Origin: an uncultured Steroidobacter sp.
Lineage (GTDB): Bacteria; Pseudomonadota; Gammaproteobacteria; Steroidobacterales; Steroidobacteraceae
Assembly (NCBI GenBank): GCA_937864115.1
Contig: CALMII010000041.1
Span: 31,045-95,044 of the forward strand
Length of the DNA stretch: 64,000 nt
Reading direction: 5' to 3'
In this document: piece after piece, positions 1 to 9,261 of the stretch
How positions within the stretch are numbered: the stretch's first letter is position 1
How the letters are laid out: every line of letters starts with the position of its first letter
Translations under genes and position numbers: made by a program
Notes under the pieces: generated by a model
Database searches by the model: none
Seen by the model: only the letters and a program-made list of their open reading frames with translations
Told to the model about the DNA's origin: nothing

Positions 1-288
1 CGATGCCGCGCGCGTATCGCTGGCCTCGATGTTCGGCCAGCCGAGTTCGACGAAACGCCGCATCTGTTCCGCGGCAATCTCATCCAGCAGCGCTTCCTTC
101 GTCGTGTGATGACGGAAGAAGGTGGTGTACGACACCTCGGCCTGCGCGGCGATGTCGCGGATGCTGATGTCTTCCAGCGCCTTGCGTTCCAGCAGTTCCA
201 GCAGGGCGCGGCGCAGGGCCTCGCGGGTGCGGACGGCGCGGGCATCCTGCGCGGCGGACAGATGCGGTCTATGCGTTTTGTGCAACAC
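1..288 (-). CDS. TetR-family transcriptional regulator, N-terminal part (cut by window edge)
   Basis: Reading leftward from a GTG at 288, 96 codons run off the window. The sequence has the TetR N-terminal pattern: TREALRRALLELLERKALEDI, then a helix-turn-helix around residues 45-65 (SIRDIAAQAEVSYTTFFRHH), then the KEALLDEIA helix. The ligand-binding C-terminus is outside the window. It is divergent from the P450-ferredoxin pair that starts at 380, so it is a candidate local repressor of that pair (inference). A GTG start was chosen because no ATG lies in frame before the upstream stop; the adjacent TTG is an alternative. Confidence 0.85.
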   Translation of the reverse strand, partial: MLHKTHRPHLSAAQDARAVRTREALRRALLELLERKALEDISIRDIAAQAEVSYTTFFRHHTTKEALLDEIAAEQMRRFVELGWPNIEASDTRAAS

Positions 289-289
289 G

Positions 290-315
290 GTATTGCATAT
301 GAAATAGTGTATTGC
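290..315. promoter_or_regulatory. direct repeat in TetR/P450 divergent promoter
   Basis: The heptamer GTATTGC occurs at 290-296 and again at 309-315 in a locally AT-rich stretch between the divergent TetR gene and the P450. The 19-base period places both copies on nearly the same face of the helix, so this is a candidate operator. No full palindrome is visible and the assignment is tentative. Confidence 0.3.
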
Positions 316-379
316 TTATCTTATACCGCGAGTTCCCGCGGCCGGTCGCGGGATGGCGGATGCAACGGGGGAATCGAAC

Positions 380-1921
380 ATGTCTACGTCGACTGACGGC
401 GCTGTCTGCTGGGATCCCTACCGGCCCGATTTCTGGATGGACCCGTATCCGGTGTTCCGGCGCCTGCGCGAGGAAGCGCCGCTCTATTACAACGAGCAGT
501 ACGACTTCTACGCGGTCAGCCGCTTCGCGGATGTCGAGGCCTGCTTCAACAACAGGGAGGTCTTCAGCTCGGCACGCGGCGACGTACTCGAGTACATCAA
601 GTCCGACATGGACATTCCCGGCGGCATGTTCATCTGGGAGGACCCGCCGCTGCACACCGTGCATCGCAGCGTGCTGACGCGCGTGTTCACGCCGAAGCGC
701 ATGAATGCGCTGGAAGACCAGATCCGCGCCTACTGCGTGCGCTGCCTCGATCCGCTGGTGGGCGCAGGCGGCTTCGACTTCATCACCGATTTCGGCGCCG
801 AGATGCCGATGCGCGTCATCGGCATGCTGCTCGGCATTCCCGAGCAGGACCAGGCGGCGATCCGCGAACGAGTCGACGCGGCGCTGCGTACCGAAGCCGG
901 CAAGCCGATGGAAGTCGGCCAGGCCGTCTATCACGGCGAAGGCTTCGAGGATTACATCGACTGGCGCGCGAAGAATCCGTCCGACGATCTCATGACGGAA
1001 CTGCTGCACGTCGAGTTCGTCGATGAGACCGGCACGAAACGCAAGCTCAAGCGCGAGGAAATCCTGGTGTTCGTCAACATCCTCGCCGGCGCGGGCAATG
1101 AGACCACGACGCGACTGATCGGCTGGACCGGCAAGATCCTCAGCGACAACCCCGAGCAGCGCGCGATCCTGGTCGGGAATCCCGCACTCATCCCGAACGC
1201 CGTCGAAGAACTGCTGCGCTACGAACCGCCCGGTCCCTCGGTGGCCCGGTACGTGAAGTCGGACATCGAGATTCACGGCCGCAAGGTGCCGGCCGGCAGC
1301 GCCATGCTGATGCTCGTGGCCTCGGCGAATCGCGATCATCGCCGCTATCCCGACGGCGATGTCTTCGACGTGCGTCGCGAAGGGCCGCCGCACATCACGT
1401 TCGGTCGCGGCATCCATGCGTGTCTCGGCTCTGCACTCGCGCGCGTCGAAGGACGCGTGGCCATCGAAGAACTGCTCAGGCGCTTCCCGCACTGGACCGT
1501 CGATCTCGACAACGCGAAGCTTTCTTCGACGTCGACCGTGCGCGGCTGGGACAACCTGCCGGCGATCACGCAACACGGTGGCGCGCGCAGGACCAGCGCC
1601 GCAGCTCAGGCGGTCGCGGCGCCGAAGCCCGAGGGCGAGACCTGGGATCTGGTACTCGCCACCCCGATGGGTCCGCAGCCCATGACGATGACTTTCGCGA
1701 GAAACGGCGCAACGTTCGCCGGCGCGATCAAGGGTGAAATGGGCGTGCAGGACATCAGCGGCAAGATTGCCGGCAACACGCTGTCCTGGGCGCTGAGTCT
1801 CACCAAACCGGTGTCGATCAAGCTCGGTTTCGAAGCCAACGTGCAGGGCGATGAGATGACGGGCAAGGTCAAGCTCGGCATGTTCGGCTCGGCGGGCCTG
1901 ACCGGAAAGCGCGTCGGCTGA
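380..1921 (+). CDS. cytochrome P450 with an extra C-terminal beta-rich domain
   Basis: A soluble bacterial class I P450 of 513 aa. The I-helix oxygen-binding segment GAGNETT, the K-helix ExxR (EELLRYEPP) and the heme loop FGRGIHACLG with the ligand Cys at about residue 348 are all present. The family normally ends about 50 residues after the heme loop. Here an Ala/Pro-rich linker (about 400-416) leads into some 95 further residues that read like a small beta-barrel: WDLVLATPMG, then alternating short strands with SWALSLTKP and KLGMFGSAG. I do not recognise this domain securely. Start 380 was preferred over 353 because GGGGGA lies just upstream. The [2Fe-2S] ferredoxin gene follows at 30 bp and is the likely electron donor. 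Substrate unknown; a terpenoid or steroid is plausible from the wider context. Confidence 0.93.
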   Translation: MSTSTDGAVCWDPYRPDFWMDPYPVFRRLREEAPLYYNEQYDFYAVSRFADVEACFNNREVFSSARGDVLEYIKSDMDIPGGMFIWEDPPLHTVHRSVLTRVFTPKRMNALEDQIRAYCVRCLDPLVGAGGFDFITDFGAEMPMRVIGMLLGIPEQDQAAIRERVDAALRTEAGKPMEVGQAVYHGEGFEDYIDWRAKNPSDDLMTELLHVEFVDETGTKRKLKREEILVFVNILAGAGNETTTRLIGWTGKILSDNPEQRAILVGNPALIPNAVEELLRYEPPGPSVARYVKSDIEIHGRKVPAGSAMLMLVASANRDHRRYPDGDVFDVRREGPPHITFGRGIHACLGSALARVEGRVAIEELLRRFPHWTVDLDNAKLSSTSTVRGWDNLPAITQHGGARRTSAAAQAVAAPKPEGETWDLVLATPMGPQPMTMTFARNGATFAGAIKGEMGVQDISGKIAGNTLSWALSLTKPVSIKLGFEANVQGDEMTGKVKLGMFGSAGLTGKRVG

Positions 1922-1951
1922 CGCCGTCGCTGCGCACCAGGAGCAACATCG

Positions 1952-2272
1952 ATGGCGAAGATCACGTACGTCGAGTTCAGCGGCAAGGAGCATGTGCTCG
2001 ACATCGCGCCCGGCACGAGCGTCATGCAGGGCGCGATCAACCACAATGTCCGCGGCATCATCGCGGAGTGCGGCGGCGCGTGTTCGTGCGCCACCTGTCA
2101 CGTCCATGTCGACGATGCCTGGGTCGAGCGGCTCGAAGCCAGGAGCGACATGGAAGATGCGATGCTCGAGGCCGTCGTCGAACTGCAGCCGAACAGCCGG
2201 CTGTCCTGCCAGATCAAGGTGACCGATGCGCTCGACGGTCTGGTCGTACGCATGCCCGCGAAGCAGGTGTAA
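1952..2272 (+). CDS. [2Fe-2S] ferredoxin, P450 redox partner type
   Basis: 106 aa, the usual size of adrenodoxin/putidaredoxin-type ferredoxins. The cluster ligands are visible as C40-x5-C46-x2-C49 and C86, and the acidic helix with DMEDAMLE lies between them, the region that docks reductase and P450 in this family. It lies 30 bp after the P450 stop with an AGGAG-like site upstream, so the two are almost certainly co-transcribed. No ferredoxin reductase gene is in the window, so one must be shared from elsewhere. Confidence 0.93.
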   Translation: MAKITYVEFSGKEHVLDIAPGTSVMQGAINHNVRGIIAECGGACSCATCHVHVDDAWVERLEARSDMEDAMLEAVVELQPNSRLSCQIKVTDALDGLVVRMPAKQV

Positions 2273-2395
2273 CAGTCGCTTTACAACCGCAATGGTTGCT
2301 TACAACTTCGCCATGATGTGAAAGGCTTCGCCGCGCCGCGTGGCTTAGTTTCCGGAGCTCATCGGATCGCATGATCCGTTTCTCTGGAGCAGTTC

Positions 2396-3712
2396 ATGAA
2401 GGTGTTGAAGGCGCTGGCAGCGGTTCTCCCGCTGGCCCTGTTTCTCGGTGCGTGCAATCTCGATGACATCAAGGGCGGCGACGACGACAAGAACAAGGCC
2501 AGCCTGCGCCTGCTGAACCTGAGTCCGGGATATCAGTCCCTGGATCTTTACGCCAACGACGGCACCAGCAGCGACGAACTGAAACTGGAAGCCGTCGGCT
2601 ACAACACGATGAGCGACTACGCGTCGTTCGCTGACGCCACGTACTCGCTCAAGCTGCGGCGTGCCGGCGTCAGCAGCACCCTGCAGACGCTGAGCAGCGC
2701 CAAGCTGGTCGAGGATTCGCATACCGTGCTGGTGGCGTACGGTTCGAACGGACATTTCGGCTCGGTGGTGTTCAACGAGGACGCGAGCGATGCCGGCAGC
2801 GGCGAGAGCAAGATCATCCTCGTCAACACCGGCGAGGCCGGTTCGCTGAGCGTGTACCTGACCGGCGAGTCCGTCGCGCTGGAAGACGCGACGCCCCAGT
2901 TCAGCGGCGTGGCGCACGGCAGTGCCGCATCGGCCGTCATCGTGGAAAGCGGAACCTATCGCCTGCGGGTCACTGGCGCCGGCGATACCGCCGACGTGCG
3001 CCTGGATCTTGCCGAGGTGGCTTTCAAGGAGAAGGAAGTGACGGCCCTGCTGCTCTCGGCCACGCAGGGCGGCGTGCTGGTGAACGCCGTGCTGTTGCCG
3101 CAGCAGGGCAGCCCCACGCTTCTCAACAACAGCAAGGCGCGCATCCGCGGCGCCGTCGGCATCGCCAATGGCACCAGCGTGACGGCGAAAGTCGGCAGCG
3201 TTTCCCTGCTGTCGAACGCGGGCATCGGCGTGATCGGCAGCCGCTACAGCCAGGTGGAAGCCGGTACGGCGACGGTGTCGGTCGCCGTCGACGGCACGGC
3301 GCTCAGCGTGCCCGCGGCGACGCTCGCTGCCGGCGGCGACTACACGCTGCTGGTGTGGAGCAATACGACGAATGGCGCGCAGACCACGCTGATCAGCGAC
3401 GACAACCGCCTGCCGGTGACCAGCGGCAAAGCCAAGGTCCGCATCATCAACGGCGTCTCGGGACTCGAAGCGCCGATCACGCTCTCGGTCGATTACTCGC
3501 CGCTCATCGAAGGCATCGCGCTGGGTACGGCCTCGTCCTTCGTCGAAGTGGACGGCGGCCTCAACTACCAGTTCGACATCGCCAACGGCGACACGGGCGT
3601 CAATCTGTTCACGCGCACCGGCACCTCGATGCAGACCGGCAGCGTGTACACCATGTTCATGCATGGCGGCGGCACGAGCGCCGTCGGTGCGACGCTGCGC
3701 AAGGATCGATAG
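2396..3712 (+). CDS. DUF4397-type lipoprotein
   Basis: 438 aa. The N-terminus is a lipoprotein signal with lipobox LGAC (Cys at residue 20), so the mature protein is probably lipid-anchored. The rest is two repeats of a beta-rich module starting with ASLRLLNLSPGYQSLDLY and, later, KAKVRIINGVSGL; these openings are typical of DUF4397 (PF14344). Function of the family is not known. A short palindrome (2363-2378, CGGATC-GCAT-GATCCG) and a GGAG ribosome site precede the start. It stands alone between the P450 pair and a response regulator. Confidence 0.85.
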   Translation: MKVLKALAAVLPLALFLGACNLDDIKGGDDDKNKASLRLLNLSPGYQSLDLYANDGTSSDELKLEAVGYNTMSDYASFADATYSLKLRRAGVSSTLQTLSSAKLVEDSHTVLVAYGSNGHFGSVVFNEDASDAGSGESKIILVNTGEAGSLSVYLTGESVALEDATPQFSGVAHGSAASAVIVESGTYRLRVTGAGDTADVRLDLAEVAFKEKEVTALLLSATQGGVLVNAVLLPQQGSPTLLNNSKARIRGAVGIANGTSVTAKVGSVSLLSNAGIGVIGSRYSQVEAGTATVSVAVDGTALSVPAATLAAGGDYTLLVWSNTTNGAQTTLISDDNRLPVTSGKAKVRIINGVSGLEAPITLSVDYSPLIEGIALGTASSFVEVDGGLNYQFDIANGDTGVNLFTRTGTSMQTGSVYTMFMHGGGTSAVGATLRKDR

Positions 3713-3918
3713 CGCGGAGGAGGGGCGCGATCTTTTCCTTCCTCGCGCCCCTCCCGGGAAGAACGTACATCTGCGTTACAGATCCGCTGCGTATGCGCAA
3801 CGGATTTCCGCAACGTCCTGCAACACCATTTCAGGTGCGGTTCATTCCCGGTCGCCAGACTGCGTCGGTATCGCTCGCTGGCCGTCGAGCTGAAGGGTTG
3901 CAACGACATCGTCCCGCT

Positions 3919-4638
3919 ATGACGAATCTCCCGCACATTCTCGTCGTCGACGACGATCACCAGATCCGCAGCCTGTTGACCCGGTACCTGAACATGAATT
4001 CGCTGCGCGCGACGGCCGTGGCGGATGCCACGGCACTCGACCGCGTGCTGGCCAACGAACGCGCCGATCTCGTCGTGCTCGACGTCATGCTGCCCGGCGA
4101 GGATGGCCTGTCCGTGTGCCGCCGCCTGCGTGCCGAGGATCGCGCGCCCGTCATCATGCTGACGGCCCGCGACAGCGAACTCGATCGCATCGTCGGGCTC
4201 GAAGTCGGCGCCGAGGATTACATGGCGAAACCGTTCAATCCGCGCGAACTGCTGGCGCGGATCCGCAACGTGCTGCGTCGGGTGGAACGGTCGATCCGCC
4301 GACCGGTGGCCAGCACGCGCGCCCGCTATCGCTTTGCCGGCTGGACGTTCGACACGGTCTCGCGCAACCTGCTGAATGCCGAAGGTCAGCGATTGCACCT
4401 AGCCGGTTCCGAGTACGAGTTGCTGCATGCGCTGGTCGCTCACGCCAATTGCGTGCTGAGCCGCGACCAGCTCATCGAGATCACGCGCGGACGCGCTGCC
4501 GATCCGTTCGATCGCAGCATCGATGTCATCGTCAGCCGGCTGCGTCAGCGACTCGGCGACGACGCCCGCGAACCGCGCATCATCAAGTCGGTGTATCGCA
4601 AGGGTTACGTCTTCGCCACCGCGCTCGAAGTGGAGTGA
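3919..4638 (+). CDS. OmpR/PhoB-family response regulator, orphan
   Basis: 239 aa with an N-terminal receiver domain (residues 5-118) and a C-terminal winged-helix DNA-binding domain (about 135-235). The acidic pair DDD at 11-13, the phosphoryl acceptor D55 in VVLDVMLPG, and the Lys of MAKPFNP are present. The wing segment (SVYRKGYVF) is typical of the OmpR class. No histidine kinase gene is adjacent on either side, so the partner must be encoded elsewhere. Start chosen at the ATG giving a normal receiver N-terminus; the longer open frame upstream is not coding-like. Confidence 0.92.
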   Translation: MTNLPHILVVDDDHQIRSLLTRYLNMNSLRATAVADATALDRVLANERADLVVLDVMLPGEDGLSVCRRLRAEDRAPVIMLTARDSELDRIVGLEVGAEDYMAKPFNPRELLARIRNVLRRVERSIRRPVASTRARYRFAGWTFDTVSRNLLNAEGQRLHLAGSEYELLHALVAHANCVLSRDQLIEITRGRAADPFDRSIDVIVSRLRQRLGDDAREPRIIKSVYRKGYVFATALEVE

Positions 4639-4655
4639 TCCTGCCGGTCGCTCCG

Positions 4656-5864
4656 CTACATCGTCCGCTTGAGATAGCCGAACAGCGCCGGATGCCGAGT
4701 CTGCAGCTCGCGCCGCAGCGACAGTTCTTCGTCCTTGCGGCCGGCGCGCCGCGCCTGCAGCAGTCGATGAACGCTGCGGTACTGCGCTTCGCCGCGTGTC
4801 TCGCCCGCGGCGAGTTCCAGCGGCAGGTGCTGAACCAGGCCGGCTTCGTGCAGCAGCAGCCACGCGGGAAAGTCGGCGGCGTTCAGTTCGATGTCGTCTT
4901 CGCTGTCGAGGAAACGGCGCCACAGGGCGGTGACGCCGGTATCCGGCTGCGTCTTCGACTCCAGCGCCTGTTCGGCCTGCGCAGGATGCTGCCAGCACAA
5001 ATGACACCAGGCGGTGAGCGCCTCGATGCGCTGCTGACGATAGAACGCACTGTGAGCGAGGCGCAGGCACAACTCGGCGTGCCGCGGCCAGTCCGCGTCG
5101 CTGCGCACGCATTCGCTCACGCCGGCCCAGTCCTGCGCCTGGCTGAGGGCATGACTGCGATGAAGCAGCGGTTCGTCGGGCGAGAACGGCCGGTCCTGCA
5201 GCCGCTGCGCGAGCCGGCTCCACAGCGGCGAGAGCAGATCCCGCGACTGCGTGCCCAGCAGGCGTTTCGCATGCGGCGCGATTTTCTGCAGGAATGCCAG
5301 CGACTGCGCGGCGTCGGTCGCCGGCTGGTTCAGGCTCAGCAGCGCCGTCAGCAGTTGATCGAAGGCGGGCAGGTCGGTGTTGTTCGGCGCCTGCGCATAC
5401 AGGCGATCGAGCAGGCGCTGCGCCTCGGCGGCATTGCGCGACGACAGCGCCTGCGCGATGCCGTTCGTGAGCGCGACGACGGGATTGTCGAAGAACAGAT
5501 CCATCTGCGGCACGCTCTGCGCCGGCACGAAGCGCGTGGCGATCAGCCGGTGCAGTTTGCCGTCGGCGCTGACGCGCAGCGGTTTCGCAGCCGCTCCCGA
5601 TTGCCAGGTGTGGAATTCCTGCGCCTGCTCGACCAGGCCGATGCTGCGCGCATACGCGTTGACGGCTTCGACCTGCGCACGGATTTTTTCCGCACTGCCC
5701 ATCAGCACGTCGTCGAGCAGTTCGATCTCGCCGCGGCGCCACGATTCGTAGTCGGCGTAGGTCAGCCGGCCGCAGTTGATCAGCAGTTCCAGCGGCGCGA
5801 AGCCGCCCTGTTCCATGAGTTGCGCATCCACCTGCGCCTGCAGGGCCGGGTCGAGTCGGGTCAT
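4656..5864 (-). CDS. unknown protein coupled to SNF2 helicase
   Basis: 402 aa, soluble, helical, no recognisable catalytic motif. The start ATG overlaps the stop of the upstream SNF2 gene (ATGA, 5861-5864), so translation is probably coupled and the two products probably act together. The sequence is Leu/Ala/Gln-rich with repeated helix pairs (for example QDWAGVSECVRSDADWPRHAELCLRLAHS), which resembles TPR-like or scaffold proteins, but I cannot assign a family. An upstream in-frame extension exists but overlaps SNF2 coding sequence. Confidence 0.8.
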   Translation of the reverse strand: MTRLDPALQAQVDAQLMEQGGFAPLELLINCGRLTYADYESWRRGEIELLDDVLMGSAEKIRAQVEAVNAYARSIGLVEQAQEFHTWQSGAAAKPLRVSADGKLHRLIATRFVPAQSVPQMDLFFDNPVVALTNGIAQALSSRNAAEAQRLLDRLYAQAPNNTDLPAFDQLLTALLSLNQPATDAAQSLAFLQKIAPHAKRLLGTQSRDLLSPLWSRLAQRLQDRPFSPDEPLLHRSHALSQAQDWAGVSECVRSDADWPRHAELCLRLAHSAFYRQQRIEALTAWCHLCWQHPAQAEQALESKTQPDTGVTALWRRFLDSEDDIELNAADFPAWLLLHEAGLVQHLPLELAAGETRGEAQYRSVHRLLQARRAGRKDEELSLRRELQTRHPALFGYLKRTM

Positions 5865-8800
5865 GACAGCAGCAGTTTCTCCAGGTCGGCAGCGCTGAGC
5901 TGCGTGGGCGAGGCGTTCGCGTCCGAATACATCTGGCTCGCCAGCGCGCGTTTGTCGTCCTGCAGCTGCAGGATCTTCTCTTCCACCGTGCCTGCGGCGA
6001 TGAGCCGGTACACGAACACCGGCTGCTGCTGGCCGATGCGATGGGCGCGATCGGTGGCCTGTGCTTCGGCGGCGGGATTCCACCAGGGATCGTAGTGGAT
6101 CACGGTGTCTGCGGCGGTGAGGTTGAGGCCGGTGCCGCCGGCCTTGAGACTGATCAGGAACAGCGGCACGTTGCCGCGCTGGAAGCGCTCGACCACCTCG
6201 GTGCGATTGCGCGTCGCGCCGGTCAGCAGGCAGTACGGGATGCCGAGTTCACGCACTGCGTGTTCGATGAGTTCCAGCATGCTCGTGAACTGCGAGAACA
6301 GCAGGATGCGCCGGCCCTCGGCCACCAGTTCCGGCAGCACGGTCGTGAGCCAGTCCATCTTGGCCGACGGAATCTGGCGCGTGTCCGCGTCGCTGCCGAC
6401 CAGCCGCGGATCGCAGCAGGCCTGTCGCAGTTTCAGCAGGGCGTCCAGCATCGTGATGTGGCTGCGCGCCAGTCCCTGCTGTTCGATGGCTTCGCGCACG
6501 CGTGCGTGCATCGCAAGGCGAATGCCGTCGTAGAAATCGCGCTGGCGTTCGTCGAGCAGGATCGATTCGACGATCTGGGTCTTCTCCGGCAGATCGCGAG
6601 CGACCGCATCCTTGGTACGACGCAGCACGAATGGCGCGATGCGCTCGGCGAGCGCGGCGGCGCGCTGCCGGTTGCCGTTGCGTTCGATGGGCATGCGGTA
6701 GTGACGCTGGAATGCCTTCTCGCTGCCGAGCAGTCCGGGCTGGATGAAATCGAACAGCGACCACAGTTCGCCGAGATGATTCTCCATCGGCGTGCCGGTG
6801 AGACAGAGCCGGTGACGCGCGCGCAGCGCCCGCGCCATCTGCGACACCCTGGCGCGCGGACTCTTGATGGTCTGGGCCTCGTCCAGGACAACGAAATCGA
6901 ATTCGTGCGCGAGCAGCGCCTCGCCGTCGAGCTGCAGCGACGGATAGCCGACGACCACGACGTCGACACTGCGGATCCGGTGAAACAGTTCGCGGCGTCG
7001 CGCGCCATGCAATGTCAGCACTTCCAGTGCAGGCGCGAAGGTGCGCAGCTCGTGTTGCCAGTTGCCGATGACGCTCACGGGCGCAACGATCAGCGACGGA
7101 CCGCGCAGCCGTCCCTGTTCCTTTTCGATCGACAGATGCGCGAGCGCCTGCACGGTCTTGCCGAGGCCCATGTCGTCCGCGAGGATGCCGCCCCAGGCGA
7201 AGCGGCGCAGGAACTGCAGCCAGCCGAGGCCTTCTTCCTGATAGCCGCGCAGCGTGGCCCTGAACGAGGCGGGCGCCGGCAGCGGTGCGATGCCCTTGAA
7301 TGCTTCCAGCTCGCGCAGGCGCTGCTGCAGCGTTTCGTCTTCCGACTGCAACGATGGCAGTTGCAGCGCCTGCACCAGCGGCGCCAGCCGGCTGGCGTGT
7401 CCGAACGGCAGCGACAATGCATTGCGCTTGTTGAGGCTGTCGCGATCGAACAGTTCGACCAGCGTGTCGCTGATGCGCCGGACGCGTTCGAGTTCGAGCG
7501 GCAGGTAGCGACCGTCTTCGAGACGCACCATGAGGAAGTCGCCGACGACGCAGTACGCATCGCCGCTCGCCGTATTCGCCTGCAGATACGCCACCAGCGC
7601 CGGCAGCAGGTTGACCGGCGTGCCTTCCACCGCGATCCCCAGGCGCAGGTCGAACCAGCGGTCGTCGCCCGGTACGCCGAGGTCCGCGTACCACTGGTCG
7701 GCCCGTGCGATGCGATAGGGGAATGACTCGTCGCACTGCACGCTCCAGCCGTCGGCTTCGAGAGCAGGCATGGCTTCGAGCATGAAGCCGAGCCACTCGC
7801 GTGCGCCCTGCAGCGCGTGCGGCAGTACGCGATCGAGGCGTGAACGCAGTTCGCGTTCGCGGCTGCGGTTGCGTTCGAATTCCCGGACGATGCCGGGATC
7901 ATCGGGGTCGAGCAGTCGCGCGAGTCCGCGGCCGTCGTCCGTCGCGTGATCGATGGCAACGCCGTCGTACAGAAGATGCAGCGTGCCGGCGGGTCCGGCC
8001 GTCAGGATCAATTGCGGCCGCAATTCCGAGAAGGCGTGCGGCCTGACGTGCAACGTGCGCGGCGCGGGAAACGACGCGCCGGCGATCTCCCGCACGATGT
8101 GCGTCACGCGTTCCGGCGGCGCCGGCGGTTGATTCCAGAAGCGTCGCAGCAGCGGCGCCGCACAGTCCGGTTCGAGCGAGCCCCATTCGTTCGTCGCGGC
8201 GTCCACATACAGCGGCGGTTCGGCGGACGCGAAGATGCCGACCGCGGGATCGGTCTCGCACGCCACGAACTGATCGCCGCGTGCCGTCGTCCGCCAGACG
8301 AAGTGGCCCGGACGAGGATCGCCCCGTCGCAGCGGCCGACGCTGAAAGCTCTGCCAGTACGCGCGCCCCGTGCGCGTGAGCTGCTGCAGGACATCCGCGG
8401 CCGCAGCGCCGTCGAGCGTCCAGGGCCCGGCAGCGGACTGATGCGCGAGGCGCCGCAGGATCGTCGCATCGTCGGCATCGACATACCGCGGCAGATCGTC
8501 GCTGCCTGCGCCGGCGCGATGCGCGAATGCGCACAGATCCTGCGGCTGTTCGTCAGCACCGGAAAGCCGGCCCACCGATACGGAAACACGCAATGTGCCG
8601 GCCGCTGCATCGCAGAGATAGAAAAGCTGTTGTGCCCGTGTGCCGACGTTCGATGCAGACGCAGCCGCCGCCGTTCGCGATGTCGTCGCCGCCGGCTGGG
8701 CGATCGAGTGGGCCGCTGCCAGCGAGACCGCTGCCGCATGCACGCAGAGCGGGGGCGCGCCGCAACTGCATTCCGCCTGCAGATGCGGTGCGTCGGCGCT

Positions 8801-8977
8801 GTACTGCACGTACACGCGCGCGTTGTTGCCGGCGACGCCGGTCACCACGCCGCCGTCCTGGAGCACGCGCACTTTGCTGACATGGCCGGCGTCGATGAGC
8901 TGCTGTGCAGCCCCGGCGAGCGGCTCGCCGAGCAGCACACGCAGTCGTTCTCCAGACATCGGCAGGGGACGGGTCAA
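5861..8977 (-). CDS. SNF2-family DEAD/DEAH helicase with SWIM zinc finger
   Basis: 1038 aa. Residues 70-80 form a SWIM zinc finger (C70-x-C72-x5-C78-x-H80). The SNF2 ATPase core begins near residue 570: Walker A in LADDMGLGKT at about 600 and DEAQ at about 697. The helicase C-terminal half contains the HYDPWWNPAAEAQATDRAHR motif typical of HepA/RapA-like SNF2 proteins. The family uses ATP to move along duplex DNA and remodel protein-DNA complexes; the bacterial substrate is not known. It is the first gene of a two-gene operon with the 402-aa partner. Length and domain order match other bacterial SWIM-SNF2 proteins. Confidence 0.94.
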   Translation of the reverse strand: MTRPLPMSGERLRVLLGEPLAGAAQQLIDAGHVSKVRVLQDGGVVTGVAGNNARVYVQYSADAPHLQAECSCGAPPLCVHAAAVSLAAAHSIAQPAATTSRTAAAASASNVGTRAQQLFYLCDAAAGTLRVSVSVGRLSGADEQPQDLCAFAHRAGAGSDDLPRYVDADDATILRRLAHQSAAGPWTLDGAAAADVLQQLTRTGRAYWQSFQRRPLRRGDPRPGHFVWRTTARGDQFVACETDPAVGIFASAEPPLYVDAATNEWGSLEPDCAAPLLRRFWNQPPAPPERVTHIVREIAGASFPAPRTLHVRPHAFSELRPQLILTAGPAGTLHLLYDGVAIDHATDDGRGLARLLDPDDPGIVREFERNRSRERELRSRLDRVLPHALQGAREWLGFMLEAMPALEADGWSVQCDESFPYRIARADQWYADLGVPGDDRWFDLRLGIAVEGTPVNLLPALVAYLQANTASGDAYCVVGDFLMVRLEDGRYLPLELERVRRISDTLVELFDRDSLNKRNALSLPFGHASRLAPLVQALQLPSLQSEDETLQQRLRELEAFKGIAPLPAPASFRATLRGYQEEGLGWLQFLRRFAWGGILADDMGLGKTVQALAHLSIEKEQGRLRGPSLIVAPVSVIGNWQHELRTFAPALEVLTLHGARRRELFHRIRSVDVVVVGYPSLQLDGEALLAHEFDFVVLDEAQTIKSPRARVSQMARALRARHRLCLTGTPMENHLGELWSLFDFIQPGLLGSEKAFQRHYRMPIERNGNRQRAAALAERIAPFVLRRTKDAVARDLPEKTQIVESILLDERQRDFYDGIRLAMHARVREAIEQQGLARSHITMLDALLKLRQACCDPRLVGSDADTRQIPSAKMDWLTTVLPELVAEGRRILLFSQFTSMLELIEHAVRELGIPYCLLTGATRNRTEVVERFQRGNVPLFLISLKAGGTGLNLTAADTVIHYDPWWNPAAEAQATDRAHRIGQQQPVFVYRLIAAGTVEEKILQLQDDKRALASQMYSDANASPTQLSAADLEKLLLS

Positions 8978-9261
8978 TGCATCGTCGCCGGAAAAAAAGG
9001 GCGCGCATTGTCGCCGGAATGAAGCGGTGTCACCACCGCATGCGAACGGCTCATCTGCCGCTGCGCGACCGTGTGCGTCGCGCAGCGATACGACTAATGA
9101 AATGCCGCGACATCCGCGCGCAGGAGCAAACCCTTGAATCCTCGACGCGCAGCACAGTTGCAGTCACTGGAGTTGGCCCTCCCGAAGGCCCCGCCGCATA
9201 ATGAGGAACCTAAGTAGTTTGTCCCGGCCGTCCGCCGGGCGTTCCATAGACAAGGTGCGGT

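Noticed and set aside
269..2107. 612-aa open frame opposite the P450
   Set aside because: Composition is typical of antisense frames in GC-rich DNA and it covers the well-supported P450 and ferredoxin.
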